Part shown: piece by piece, positions 32,986-42,143 of the stretch
Numbering within the stretch: position 1 is the stretch's first letter
Layout of the letters: each line of letters starts with the position of its first letter
Assembly: GCA_958296385.1 (NCBI GenBank)
Contig: OY282494.1
Span: forward strand, 479,416 to 543,415
Reading direction: 5' to 3'
Length of the DNA: 64,000 nucleotides
Source: an uncultured Dehalococcoidia bacterium
Lineage (GTDB): Bacteria; Chloroflexota; Dehalococcoidia; Lucifugimonadales; UBA3495
The notes under the pieces: generated by a model
The model's database searches: none
What the model was told of the DNA's origin: nothing
The model's input: only the letters and a program-made list of their open reading frames with translations
Program-made: the position numbers and the translations under genes

Positions 32986-34179
32986 CTAGCTGTCCGCTTT
33001 GGGCAGCCAGTCCTGGTTCCAGGGAAACTCGCCCGGCGCCTCGCCAAAGGCCGGCAGTCCCTGGTCAATCCGGTCGCGGTACGGGCTGGTAACCGGCTCC
33101 CGGTACGGATACAGGCCGCCTTCGTACATCTGCTCGCCCTTCTTGAAGTGCGTCGCCTGTTCCATCGTCTCCACGAACGGCATATTGATGTCGTACAGCT
33201 TGCCGCTGCCGGCGCGCGGACGCGGCCCGGCTTTGGAAACGTGCCCGTACAGCTCCCGCCCGATGATGCGTTCCGCGGCCCACACGCAGTCCACCAGTTT
33301 GTCGATGTCCACGCCGGTAGGGATACCCATATCCTCCATCATGTGCAGCAGGTCTTCCGTCGGCGCCATCCCCGTCGCCCGGCCATTCCCGCAGTAGGGG
33401 CAGCCGCCAAACCCGCCGATAGTGCCGTCCAGCTCAAGGGTATCCTCCGCGCCCAGCACCCGCATTGCGGCGTAGGCCGATGCGATGGCCATGTTGCGCC
33501 CGTTGTGCAAGTGCAGTCGGAAATGGTTGATTTTCGGCCACCGTTCCTTAACCCGGATGATGCTCTCCTCCACCTTGGCCGGCGTGCAGTGGCTCATCGG
33601 GTCGCCCATCGAGCAGCTCATCACCTTGATGCCCGCCTCGTCCCAAAGGCCGTGCTGGTATTCCAGCAGCGTCATCAGGCTGTCCACCGGAAACTCGCCC
33701 AGGAAGTTGGAACCCCAGGACGCGTTGCACCCGATGCCCGCCTCCCGGATACCCATTTCCTGCGCCTGCGCGATAATCTCCGGCCACCGCTCCATTTCCT
33801 GCATCTGACTGCGGTTAGTGTTGCGCCGGGCGAACACGTCGCACAGATGGCAGCTCAGACGCGGGTAGGAATCCCGCTCGATAGTCAGCGGCGGCGAGTA
33901 GGCCCGGGCCCGCTCCACGCCCCGCGCGTTCAGCGCCAGCGCCGTGTAGGTAACGCCGGCTTTCGGAGTGAACTTCTGCACAATCTCGTCGATGCGCTCC
34001 ATTTGCGGCGTCCACCGGGGGCTCACGAAAGACCCCACGACGATGCTGCTCAGACCCGTTTCCGACAGCATATCCAGCAGCTCGACCTTGTCGTCCACCG
34101 TTATGTTGGCGTCCTCAATCTGCATCCCTTCTCGCATACCTTCTTCTTTGTAACGAACCGTGGGCCATTGCTGCGGCAT
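32986..34179 (-). CDS. HMG-CoA lyase-like enzyme (DRE-TIM family)
   Basis: A 397-residue member of the HMGL-like/pyruvate carboxyltransferase family. It has the N-terminal catalytic loop REGMQIED (RDGLQ in classic HMG-CoA lyase), the metal HxH in HLHNGRN, and the GGFGGCPYCGNGRATG loop that carries the catalytic cysteine. The family cleaves or condenses acyl-CoA carbon skeletons. Replacement of the usual RD(G)LQ by REGMQ and a long N-terminal extension make the exact substrate uncertain. GGAG precedes the ATG; the open frame further upstream lacks any start signal. Confidence 0.82.
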   Translation of the reverse strand: MPQQWPTVRYKEEGMREGMQIEDANITVDDKVELLDMLSETGLSSIVVGSFVSPRWTPQMERIDEIVQKFTPKAGVTYTALALNARGVERARAYSPPLTIERDSYPRLSCHLCDVFARRNTNRSQMQEMERWPEIIAQAQEMGIREAGIGCNASWGSNFLGEFPVDSLMTLLEYQHGLWDEAGIKVMSCSMGDPMSHCTPAKVEESIIRVKERWPKINHFRLHLHNGRNMAIASAYAAMRVLGAEDTLELDGTIGGFGGCPYCGNGRATGMAPTEDLLHMMEDMGIPTGVDIDKLVDCVWAAERIIGRELYGHVSKAGPRPRAGSGKLYDINMPFVETMEQATHFKKGEQMYEGGLYPYREPVTSPYRDRIDQGLPAFGEAPGEFPWNQDWLPKADS

Positions 34180-34309
34180 AGGGCTACTCCTTGCGCCATT
34201 CCGGCGTAATTTGATTGGCAATGCGCTAATTCTAACGTACCGAACTCCCGGATTGTAGGGGTGCCCCGCCGGCCTTGTCAAGAAATAGCATCATTCAGCC
34301 AGCGTTGCC

Positions 34310-34381
34310 GTAGCAGCCCCTTGCCTCCAAACACACACCGAGGGGGTCTGGGGGAAATCATTTCCCCCAGCGGCACCCCCC
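34310..34381. repeat. palindromic GC-rich repeat, copy 1
   Basis: A 72 bp element with GCAGCCCCTTGCC at its left end, GGGGGTCTGGGGG in the middle and a perfect palindrome (11 bp arms CTGGGGGAAAT and ATTTCCCCCAG around one base) at 34348-34370. A second copy is at 48.5 kb. Confidence 0.8.
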
Positions 34382-34406
34382 TTGCCTCCAAAGATACGCC
34401 GCCCCG

Positions 34407-35312
34407 TCAAAATCCCCCGCCAAATCCAACGTTATGTCCACCCAACGCCAGCGAGTAAGCTATGAGCTTGTACACCAGCTTGGCGGCGGTGTAGCTGTGC
34501 GCTGGCGGCCCTTCCTCCGGCGCCAGTTCGCAGACGTCAAACCCCACGATGCGCCGCCGTTCCGCCACCCGGCGCAGCAGCGCCAGCAGTTCCAGCCAGC
34601 GCATCCCCCCCGGCTCCGGCGTCCCCACCGACGCCATCTCCGACGGGTCCAGCGCGTCCAGGTCAACGCTCACGTACACGTCGGCGTTCAGCCCGTCAAC
34701 GACTGCCCCGGCATAGTCGTCGCCATCCGGCGGCCAGTAAAAAGCCGGTATGCCGGCCTGCCGGATGTAATCCCGTTCCTCCATCGCCAGCGTCCGCACG
34801 CCCACCAGCGTCACCGGACACCGTTCCGAGATCCGCCGCGCCCCCGACCCGTGGCCCCAGCCCGTACCCTGGTAGGCATCCCGCAAGTCCGCGTGAGCGT
34901 CAACGTACAGCACCGACAACTCCGGATGCCGTTCCCGGTGCGCCTCCGCCGACCCGATGGCCGCCGAATGGTCGCCGCCAATCACCCCGGTAATTTTCCC
35001 CATAGCGGCGTAATATGCCACCGCCGCCCGCACCCGTTCCGCCATCCGTCGCGGGCTGCCCACGTCCGGCTCCAGCGCCGGCGCCGTGTAGATGCCCAGC
35101 TCCGCAACGTCAACGTCCAGCTCCAGGTCGTAGTCCTCCAGCGCCGCCGACGCCGTAATGATGGCCGACGGCCCGTAGCGCGCCCCGCTGCGAAACGACG
35201 TAGTGCTGTCAATCGGCGCCGGTATCACTACCGCCCCGGCCGTCCCCAGAGCCGATTGCTCCGGCGGCAGCGCCAGAAAATTGGCCGGCGTAGTCGGAAC
35301 CGGCAGCGACAA
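34407..35312 (-). CDS. speB: agmatinase-like ureohydrolase
   Basis: A 301-residue arginase-family enzyme. The binuclear manganese motifs are all present: GGDHS, YVDAHADLRD, and SVDLDALDPS, with the substrate-side WGHGSG and the C-terminal DVCELAPEEG. Agmatinase makes putrescine and urea from agmatine. The next gene upstream is a SpeD-type decarboxylase, which fits polyamine synthesis; arginase or guanidinobutyrase remain possible. The start is TTG, with a tandem 18 bp repeat between the two genes. Confidence 0.85.
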   Translation of the reverse strand: MSLPVPTTPANFLALPPEQSALGTAGAVVIPAPIDSTTSFRSGARYGPSAIITASAALEDYDLELDVDVAELGIYTAPALEPDVGSPRRMAERVRAAVAYYAAMGKITGVIGGDHSAAIGSAEAHRERHPELSVLYVDAHADLRDAYQGTGWGHGSGARRISERCPVTLVGVRTLAMEERDYIRQAGIPAFYWPPDGDDYAGAVVDGLNADVYVSVDLDALDPSEMASVGTPEPGGMRWLELLALLRRVAERRRIVGFDVCELAPEEGPPAHSYTAAKLVYKLIAYSLALGGHNVGFGGGF

Positions 35313-35326
35313 AACGGAACCTACCC

Positions 35327-35381
35327 CCGGAACCCCAGCCTAAGCCGGAACCCCAGCCTACGCCCGGAACCCCAACCTAAG
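35327..35381. repeat. 18-19 bp tandem repeat between speB and speD
   Basis: Three units of the type CCGGAACCCCAGCCTAAG, starting at 35327, 35345 and 35364. The repeat lies exactly in the gap between the two polyamine genes and could affect their spacing or translation. Confidence 0.8.
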
Positions 35382-35802
35382 ATTGAACCGACGCCGCAAC
35401 CCGCAGCGCGTCCCGCTGCCGCCGCGTTGCCGTCCGCCCTTGGCCCGCGTCGCACCATTCCAGCCCCCGGTCCAGCACCCAGAACTTAATCCCTTTCAGG
35501 TCAAACAGCGCTTTCGCCTCGGCCAGCGCCGCCTCGTGGTCAAACGACTTGCACGAGAACACGTCAATGTTCACGTAGTCCCGCCCGGGAAAGGTATGCA
35601 CGCTGATGTGGCTTTCCGCGATGATGACGAACCCCGATATGCCGCTGTCCTTGCCGTCCGGGCCGTGATATTCCAGCACCTCCGGCACGGTTATCTTGGT
35701 CATCCCCAGCCGCGCCGGATATTCGTCCAGAAACCCACGCAGCCGCTCCTTATCCCACATCATCCCCACGTCCCCCCCCGTCCCGTCAATAATCAAGTGC
35801 AT
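35377..35802 (-). CDS. speD: S-adenosylmethionine decarboxylase proenzyme, prokaryotic type
   Basis: A 141-residue class 1B AdoMet decarboxylase. The self-processing site is AESHISVHTFP: cleavage between Glu63 and Ser64 would turn Ser64 into the pyruvoyl group. His69 and Cys84 (DVFSCKSF) match His68 and Cys83 of the Thermotoga enzyme with a one-residue offset. It supplies the aminopropyl donor for spermidine. The start MHLIID matches the family; a longer frame to 35892 exists but lacks similarity. The aminopropyltransferase gene speE is not in the window. Confidence 0.9.
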   Translation of the reverse strand: MHLIIDGTGGDVGMMWDKERLRGFLDEYPARLGMTKITVPEVLEYHGPDGKDSGISGFVIIAESHISVHTFPGRDYVNIDVFSCKSFDHEAALAEAKALFDLKGIKFWVLDRGLEWCDAGQGRTATRRQRDALRVAASVQS

Positions 35803-36112
35803 CGCGCTATCTACCGCCCCCGTAAATATATTGACCCCGCCATATGGGGCCGCCACTGCGCTCCAAATCCCCGCCCCTTTTTGGAATGGCAAGGGTCAAG
35901 GCCAACGCCATCTTGTGAAAATACGGCATATAGCATATCATAGCCTGCACTTTGCTTGAAGGGGCGTCGGTCGCGGTCAGCCAATTTTGACCGCCGCCGT
36001 TGCAATCCGCAACCCCGGCGCCGCCGTATCTTAAATCAACGCCCCCCCGCCGGCGCCCATCCACCTACCCACCCGCTATCCCGATGGCACCCGATGACTA
36101 CTGGCACTTACA

Positions 36113-37120
36113 ATGGCAACTGACGTCAGCGCAACCCCGCAAACCGGCCCGGAGTCCCCCGACGACTCCATGATTTCCGTCAGCGATTTGACCCACTACT
36201 ACGGCCCCATGCCCGCCGTAGAGAACGTCAATTTCACCGTGCGGCGCGGCGAAATCCTGGGCTTTCTCGGCCCCAACGGCGCCGGCAAAACCACCACCAT
36301 GCGCATCCTCACCGGCTTTATGCCCCCCACCCGCGGCTCCGTCACCGTTGACGGCTATGACGTCGTCGAGAAGTCGCTGGAAGTCCGCAAACGCGTCGGC
36401 TACCTCCCCGAATCCGTCCCCCTCCATACCGAAATGACGGTTACCGCCTACCTCAAATACATGGGCACCCTGCGCCGCATGAACGGCCGCCGGATGCGCT
36501 CCCGCATCGACGACGTAATCGGCCTCTGCCGCCTCGAGGATTACCACAAAACCATCATCGGCAAACTCTCCAAAGGATTCCGCCAGCGCGTCGGCATCGC
36601 CCAGGCCATCCTCCACGAACCCGACGTCCTGATCCTCGACGAACCCACCATCGGCATCGACCCCATCCAGGTAGTCGAAACCCGCAGCCTCATCCAGGAA
36701 CTCGGCCGCGCCCAAACCGTTGTCCTCAGCAGCCACATCCTCCCCGAAGTCAGCATGATTTGCGAGCGCGTCCTGATCATCCACGAAGGCCACATCGTCG
36801 CCGCCGACACGCCCGGCAACCTGGCCCAGCACTTGCAGGGGGTAGAACAGCTCGAAGTCGAAATCGGCGGCCCACCCGCCCAGGTTCTCCCCGTCCTGCG
36901 CGCCATCAGCGGCGCCACCGCAGTAACCCACCACCCCCGCCCCGGCGTCAACGCCTACCGCGTCAAGTTCCGCAAAGACCACGACTTGCGCGATGAAATT
37001 TCCCGCACCGTTATCAGCCACAACTGGAGCCTGCTCAGTATGCAGCTCAGCAGCATGAGCCTCGAGGAAATTTTCCTGCGCGTCACCACTGCCGAGGACG
37101 CGGCCGACGCCCCGGACTAA
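36113..37120 (+). CDS. ABC transporter ATP-binding protein (GldA-like)
   Basis: A 335-residue ATPase with Walker A GPNGAGKTTT, signature LSKGFRQRVGIAQAI, Walker B VLILDEPTIGIDP and the H-loop SSHILPEV. A C-terminal domain of about 100 residues (QLEVEIGGPPAQVLPVL onward) is typical of exporter ATPases of the ABC-2 type. It starts a four-gene cluster with an ABC-2 permease, a GldG-like auxiliary protein and a DUF4340 protein. In Bacteroidetes the Gld counterparts serve gliding; in other phyla the substrate is unknown. The stop is four bases from the next start. Confidence 0.93.
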   Translation: MATDVSATPQTGPESPDDSMISVSDLTHYYGPMPAVENVNFTVRRGEILGFLGPNGAGKTTTMRILTGFMPPTRGSVTVDGYDVVEKSLEVRKRVGYLPESVPLHTEMTVTAYLKYMGTLRRMNGRRMRSRIDDVIGLCRLEDYHKTIIGKLSKGFRQRVGIAQAILHEPDVLILDEPTIGIDPIQVVETRSLIQELGRAQTVVLSSHILPEVSMICERVLIIHEGHIVAADTPGNLAQHLQGVEQLEVEIGGPPAQVLPVLRAISGATAVTHHPRPGVNAYRVKFRKDHDLRDEISRTVISHNWSLLSMQLSSMSLEEIFLRVTTAEDAADAPD

Positions 37121-37124
37121 TACC

Positions 37125-37838
37125 ATGCGAACCATCCGCGCCGTAGCATTCAAGGAAATCCAAATCTATTTCAGCAGCCCGGTGGCTTACATCGTGGCCC
37201 TGATTTTCATGGCGCTGAGCGGTTTCTTTTTCGTACAGGACCTCGGCGACCCTTTCCCCGAAGCCTCCCTGAGCAACTTCTTCCAGGGCGCAACTTTCCT
37301 CCTGATCCCCTTGGCCCCGGCCTTGACCATGCGCCTCCTCGCCGAGGAGCAAAAGCTCGGCACCATCGAACTCCTCCTCACCTCCCCCGTCCGCGATTGG
37401 GAAGTCATCCTCGGCAAGTACTTGGCCAGCCTCACTTTCCTGCTCTTCCTGCTGGCCCTCACGTCCTATTATGTAATCCTGCTGCTGGTTTTCGCCTCCC
37501 CCGACCCCGGCCCTATCTACTCCGGCTACCTCGGCCTGGTTCTGTACGGCATGGCCGCCTTATCGGTAGGCATCCTCACCTCCACCGTAACCAGCAATCA
37601 GATTATCGCCGCCGTTGTCGGCACCGGCATCCTCATCGTCCTTTACGCCACGTCCTTTATCAGCGAAGTCGTCACCGGCCTTTGGGCCAACGTCTTCAAT
37701 CAAATCGGCTTCACCGGCCACTTCAACGACTTTGACCGGGGCATCATTGACACCGCCCACGTCGTCTATTTCTTAACCGCAACCGCGCTCTTCCTCTTCC
37801 TGTCCATTCGGGCGTTGGAGTCGCGGCGCTGGAGGTAA
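37125..37838 (+). CDS. ABC-2 type permease (GldF-like)
   Basis: A 237-residue protein with six hydrophobic segments. Its opening AVAFKEIQIYFSSPVAYIVALIFMALSGFFF and the middle EEQKLGTIELLLTSPVRDWEVILGKYLA are hallmarks of GldF/NosY-type permeases. It is sandwiched between the ATPase and the GldG-like gene, with one base between its stop and the next start. Confidence 0.92.
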   Translation: MRTIRAVAFKEIQIYFSSPVAYIVALIFMALSGFFFVQDLGDPFPEASLSNFFQGATFLLIPLAPALTMRLLAEEQKLGTIELLLTSPVRDWEVILGKYLASLTFLLFLLALTSYYVILLLVFASPDPGPIYSGYLGLVLYGMAALSVGILTSTVTSNQIIAAVVGTGILIVLYATSFISEVVTGLWANVFNQIGFTGHFNDFDRGIIDTAHVVYFLTATALFLFLSIRALESRRWR

Positions 37839-37839
37839 T

Positions 37840-39627
37840 ATGAGCCAGCAGCGGACGGACGAATCGCCCCGGGATTGGCGGCGCCGGCGTAGTCGGGAGC
37901 GCCCAACCGACGCCCCGGCCCCCGACGACCCCCAGGCCCCGGCCCTGGCCGAACAGTCCCGTACCCTCTTTTCCTTCATCGAACCCGCCTTCGATTTGAT
38001 CGGCGTCTTTTACGCCCCCATCCTGATCGCCGGTGTCGTCGGCATCGTCATGGGCGCGGTGCTGCTGGCTTTCATCGGCTCCCTGCAACTCTACGGCGCC
38101 ATCGTCCTCGGCATCGGTGCCGTGCTGGTCGGACTGGTCGCCATATCCTATTTCAGCAAGGTCGTCGCCGCCTTTTTCAGCCGCACCGGACGCTACGGCG
38201 TCAACACCGTCATCATGGTCGCCGCCTTTATCGGCCTCGTCGTCCTGGTCAACTACGTCGCCTTTGAGAACAACTTCCGCGCCGACACCACCGCCACCAA
38301 CCAGTTCTCCCTCGCCGACCGCACCCGCGATTTGCTTGATGACCTTGACCGCCCCATCAACGTAATCGCCTTCTATCCCGACGAGATTAACGATATTGAC
38401 GTGCTAACCCGGCGCGGCAAGGTTGACACCATGCTCAGCGAGTTCAGCCAGCGCAGCCGAGATTTCACATATCAGTTCATTGACCCGCAGAAGGAAGCCG
38501 ACTTGGCCCGCAGCCAGGGCGTATCCGCCTACGAAACCTTGTCGGTTTCCGCCCCCACCGCCGGCATCATCGACTTGGTGCAGCCCACCGATACCGCTTT
38601 CACCCGCCTTGAGCAGGACCTGTACACCGCCTTGCTGGTAGCCACCGAAGCCCAGCGCAAAAAGGTCTATTTCCTTGCCGGCCACGGCGAACGCGATATT
38701 AGCCTTGACGCCGAGAACGGCTACCACCGCATCCGCGAGGGACTCGAAGTCGATAACTACCAGGTTGAGAACCTGCTTTGGCCCGTCACCAATGAGGATG
38801 TAACCGTCCCCGATGACGCCGCCCTGCTGGTCATCGCCGGCCCCACCGGCGAGCTCCCCCCCGCGCACGCCGACGCCCTGAACTTCTACATGGCCGGCCG
38901 CAACCCCGACGGCGAACCCCGCCGCGAGGGTGCCCGCCTCATCTTTCTCGCCGAACCCGACACCCACGACACCTTCCGCGCCTTCCTCGCTTTTTGGGGC
39001 GTTGTCGTTTCCGACGGCTACATCCGCGATATTGAGGGTTCCCAGCCCAACTCCCCCCGCACCCTGCGCGTCGGCATCTACAACCCCCAGGCCCCCCCGG
39101 AGATTGTCGCCCCCCGCGGCCAGCAGCTCAACGTCGCCTTCCTCCCCGGCGCCGCCGCCGTCCAGCCCGTCTTTGAGGACACCAACACCCGCCTGCCCGT
39201 CCCCATCGCCGCCAGCACCGCCTCCGCCCGCCTCATCGACGACATCGAGCGGATTGACCCAATCGATGACGACCCCCGCAGCGTCTTCTTCCCCGCCGTG
39301 TACCTGGACATCATCGCCCCCGTCGGCGCCGCCCCCCCGGACAGCGTGCCCCCCAACAACGAAATCGCCGCCATGGCCGTCTTCGGAGATTCCGATTTCG
39401 TCGCCAATCAGTACGTCCAGCGCGGCTCCGGCGCCGCCCTCTTCCTCAACTCCGCCAACTATCTGATGGGCGACTATTCCCTGGTATCCATCCGCGACCG
39501 CGAATTCGTGTACCGCGATTGGAACCTGGACGAGAACGAGCTGCAATTCGTCAAGTTCTCCACCTGGCTCCTGCTGCCGGGCCTGATGGGCATAATGGCC
39601 ATCGTCGTCTGGTGGGTACGCCGCTAA
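37840..39627 (+). CDS. GldG-like ABC transporter auxiliary protein
   Basis: A 595-residue protein. After a charged N-terminus come three hydrophobic segments up to about residue 150, then a large soluble domain (ADTTATNQFSLADRTRDLLDDLDRPINVIAFY is the typical GldG entry, with YFLAGHGERDI later), and a single C-terminal membrane segment (WLLLPGLMGIMAIVVWWVRR). This layout is that of the ABC_transp_aux/GldG family, which holds an extracytoplasmic domain between membrane anchors. GGAGGTAAT precedes the ATG, which lies one base after the permease stop. Together they likely form one export complex. Confidence 0.88.
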   Translation: MSQQRTDESPRDWRRRRSRERPTDAPAPDDPQAPALAEQSRTLFSFIEPAFDLIGVFYAPILIAGVVGIVMGAVLLAFIGSLQLYGAIVLGIGAVLVGLVAISYFSKVVAAFFSRTGRYGVNTVIMVAAFIGLVVLVNYVAFENNFRADTTATNQFSLADRTRDLLDDLDRPINVIAFYPDEINDIDVLTRRGKVDTMLSEFSQRSRDFTYQFIDPQKEADLARSQGVSAYETLSVSAPTAGIIDLVQPTDTAFTRLEQDLYTALLVATEAQRKKVYFLAGHGERDISLDAENGYHRIREGLEVDNYQVENLLWPVTNEDVTVPDDAALLVIAGPTGELPPAHADALNFYMAGRNPDGEPRREGARLIFLAEPDTHDTFRAFLAFWGVVVSDGYIRDIEGSQPNSPRTLRVGIYNPQAPPEIVAPRGQQLNVAFLPGAAAVQPVFEDTNTRLPVPIAASTASARLIDDIERIDPIDDDPRSVFFPAVYLDIIAPVGAAPPDSVPPNNEIAAMAVFGDSDFVANQYVQRGSGAALFLNSANYLMGDYSLVSIRDREFVYRDWNLDENELQFVKFSTWLLLPGLMGIMAIVVWWVRR

Positions 39628-39672
39628 CCCATCCCCCCATCCCGTTCCCCGGTCAATTTAATCCCGGTCATT

Positions 39673-39726
39673 GCCGGATTCCCAAACTGCGCCGGATTCC
39701 CCAACTGCGCCGGACTCCCAAACTGC
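39673..39726. repeat. 18 bp tandem repeat before the DUF4340 gene
   Basis: Three units of the type GCCGGATTCCCAAACTGC, at 39673, 39691 and 39709. If translation began at the TTG at 39671 they would encode three six-residue units (PDSQTA, PDSPTA, PDSQTA). An ATG placed after them is preferred. Confidence 0.8.
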
Positions 39727-39736
39727 GATTGATTTT

Positions 39737-40804
39737 ATGAATATCCGCTTGACCATCCTGCTGGTTTTCGTGCTGGTAATTTTCGGCGCCCTCGCCCTCT
39801 ATTTCCGCCCCTGGGAACAGACCGCCTCCCGTGATGAGGAACCCTGGGCCTGGCGCATTGACGACGACGCCATCGTTGGCATCACCGCCACCCACCGGGG
39901 CCAAACCGTCGTGTACGAGAAAGACTTGGGCCGGGGCAAGTGGTTCATCGTCGACGGCGCCCAGCGTTCCGAAGTCTTTCAGGACAAATGGGCCGGCACC
40001 CCCCTGCTGCTCAGCGGCCCCCGCGTCAACCGCGTCCTTTCCGACACCGTCACCAACCCCGCCCAATACGGCCTGGCCCCCCCCGAAACCGTCATCAACA
40101 TCACCGAGGAAACCGGCCTCTCCTACGAGTTCTGGCTCGGCAACCTCACCCCCGATGAGGAGTACACCTATATGCGGGTGGCCGGCAGTCCCCAGCTGTT
40201 CACCGTCCCCGAAATCTGGGCCCAGGTCGTCAACAAACTCGTCGTCGAACCCCCCTACGTACCCCCGGCCGCCGACTTGGGCTACTTCTATGACCTCAAC
40301 GTATCCGCCATCCGCGAGTTGCAGGTTACCCATCAAGGCACATCGGTAACCTACGATTGGGACGCCGCTGAACGCGTCTGGTACGTCACCGCCGACGGCG
40401 CGCGGGTTCCCGTCGTGAGCCCGGAGTGGTGGTTCCAGCAATTGCAGTGGTTCGCCAAACCGGGCAAGCCCGGCGGCCCCGATACCCCCGGCGGCTGGCT
40501 GTTCACCGAGGACGGCTCCGCCGACCCGGCCTATGGACTGTCCCCCCCCGAAACCGCCATCCGCGTTGCCACCGCCGACCAGGCCCACGAGTTATACATC
40601 GGCGGCCCCCACGTTGAAGTCGACGAGAACGGAACCCCCCTGCTTGACGAGAACGGCAACACCCAAGTGTTCGTGCATTACGCCGGCCGCCCCGACGACC
40701 CCATCGTGTACGCCGTCAACTCCGTGCGCGCCGCCCGCACCATCTGCCTGGCCGACCAACCCCCGGTCGCACGCCCCTACGATTGCCCGGCCCGAACCCG
40801 CTAG
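39737..40804 (+). CDS. DUF4340 domain-containing protein
   Basis: A 355-residue protein with an N-terminal membrane anchor (LTILLVFVLVIFGALALYF) and an extracytoplasmic region of three similar DUF4340 units (for example WAGTPLLLSGPRVNRVLSDTV and YGLAPPETVINI; later YGLSPPETAIRV). DUF4340 proteins are commonly encoded beside GldG-type ABC systems, as here, so it is probably the fourth part of the complex. The start is the ATG directly before the anchor; a repeat-encoded extension from an upstream TTG is possible. Confidence 0.85.
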   Translation: MNIRLTILLVFVLVIFGALALYFRPWEQTASRDEEPWAWRIDDDAIVGITATHRGQTVVYEKDLGRGKWFIVDGAQRSEVFQDKWAGTPLLLSGPRVNRVLSDTVTNPAQYGLAPPETVINITEETGLSYEFWLGNLTPDEEYTYMRVAGSPQLFTVPEIWAQVVNKLVVEPPYVPPAADLGYFYDLNVSAIRELQVTHQGTSVTYDWDAAERVWYVTADGARVPVVSPEWWFQQLQWFAKPGKPGGPDTPGGWLFTEDGSADPAYGLSPPETAIRVATADQAHELYIGGPHVEVDENGTPLLDENGNTQVFVHYAGRPDDPIVYAVNSVRAARTICLADQPPVARPYDCPARTR

Positions 40805-40814
40805 GAGGCCATTT

Positions 40815-42050
40815 GTGAACGCCGAAATCATCTCCATCGGCACCGAACTGCTGATGGGCGAACTTACCGACACCAACGCCAGCTGGATTGCCGGACGCCT
40901 CCCGCCCCTCGGCATCCAGCTGCAATGGGTCAGCATCATCGGCGACGACCTGCCCAAACTTACCCAGGCTTTCCGCGACGGCATGGCCCGCTCCGACATC
41001 ATTTTTACCACCGGCGGCCTCGGCCCCACTCAGGATGACTTGACTCGCGAAGCCGTCGCCGCCGCCCTTGATGAAACCCCGCAAGTTCAGGAAGCCGAGC
41101 TGGACAACCTCCGCCAATGGTTCCGCAACCGGGGCCAGGATATGCCCGCCCACAACGTCAAGCAGGCCCACCTCATCCCCTCCGCCGCCTTTATCACCAA
41201 CCGCAACGGCACCGCCCCCGGCTGGTGGGCGCAAAGAGACGGCAAGCACGTCATTTGTATGCCCGGCCCCCCCGGCGAGAACCGCGCCATGTGGGCCGAC
41301 GAGATTGACCACCGCCTCAAATCTATGATTGACACCGAAGTCACCATCACCCGCAACATCAAGACGCTTGGCCTTGGCGAAGCATCGGTTGACGAGATAG
41401 TTTCCGAGTACTTCGGCTTGGAGAACCCCTACCTCGGCATCTACTCCAAAGCCGACGGCATCCACCTCCGCATCATCGCCCGCGCCGCCGACGCAGCCGC
41501 CGCCCGCAGCATGATTGCTCCGGTGGAGGACGCCATCCACGACCGGCTGGCCCCCTACATCTGGGGCTATGACGACGAAACCCCCGAACTTTCCGTCGGC
41601 GCCGCCCTGCTCCAACGCGGCCTGACCCTGTCCACCATGGAATCGGTGAGCGGCGGCTTTCTCGCCAACACCATCACCGAAGCCCCCGACAGCAGCCAAT
41701 GGTATCGCGGCGGCAGCGTGGCCTACACCATCCCCGCCCTACTCGCCCAGGGCGTTGACGCCGTCATACTGGAAACCCACGGCGTCGTCAGCCAGCAAAC
41801 CGCCAACGCCATGGCCCGCACTGCCCAGATTGCCACCGCATCAGATTTCGCCATCGGCGTCACCGGCGTACTCGGCCCCCACGAGTTCGAGGGCCACCGC
41901 CCCGGCACCATCCACATCGCCATCGCCCACGGCAGCGACGTCCGCGAGTTCCCCCTGCGCACCCCGCCCCGCCGTCTCGTAATCAAACGCCGTTCCTGCA
42001 ACACCGCCCTAACCGAACTGCGCAAACTCATTTCCGACGTTGCCCCCTAG
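40815..42050 (+). CDS. cinA: CinA-like protein (molybdopterin-binding plus PncC domains)
   Basis: A 411-residue two-domain protein. The N-terminal part is MoCF-like (IISIGTELLMGELTDTNASWIAGRL, TTGGLGPTQDDLTREAVA, MPGPPGE). The C-terminal PncC domain, which in active members removes ammonia from nicotinamide mononucleotide, has STMESVSGGFLANTITEAPDSSQWYRGGSVAY. The usual motif AESCTGG is MESVSGG here: the serine is kept but Cys and Thr are replaced. AGGAGG precedes a GTG start. The longer in-frame extension overlaps the DUF4340 gene. A clear terminator follows. Confidence 0.88.
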   Translation: MNAEIISIGTELLMGELTDTNASWIAGRLPPLGIQLQWVSIIGDDLPKLTQAFRDGMARSDIIFTTGGLGPTQDDLTREAVAAALDETPQVQEAELDNLRQWFRNRGQDMPAHNVKQAHLIPSAAFITNRNGTAPGWWAQRDGKHVICMPGPPGENRAMWADEIDHRLKSMIDTEVTITRNIKTLGLGEASVDEIVSEYFGLENPYLGIYSKADGIHLRIIARAADAAAARSMIAPVEDAIHDRLAPYIWGYDDETPELSVGAALLQRGLTLSTMESVSGGFLANTITEAPDSSQWYRGGSVAYTIPALLAQGVDAVILETHGVVSQQTANAMARTAQIATASDFAIGVTGVLGPHEFEGHRPGTIHIAIAHGSDVREFPLRTPPRRLVIKRRSCNTALTELRKLISDVAP

Positions 42051-42083
42051 CCCCGTCCCGCCGGCTGCCATGCCAATGCCAAA

Positions 42084-42121
42084 CGGGTCTGCCGGAACCC
42101 CGGCAGACCCGCAATTTTTTT
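42084..42121 (+). terminator. intrinsic terminator after cinA
   Basis: CGGGTCTGCCGG pairs with CCGGCAGACCCG (12 bp) around four bases and is followed by seven T. It also lies just after the stop of the convergent VWA gene. Confidence 0.9.
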
Positions 42122-42143
42122 CCCGTGTATTCGCCGCTGTCGC

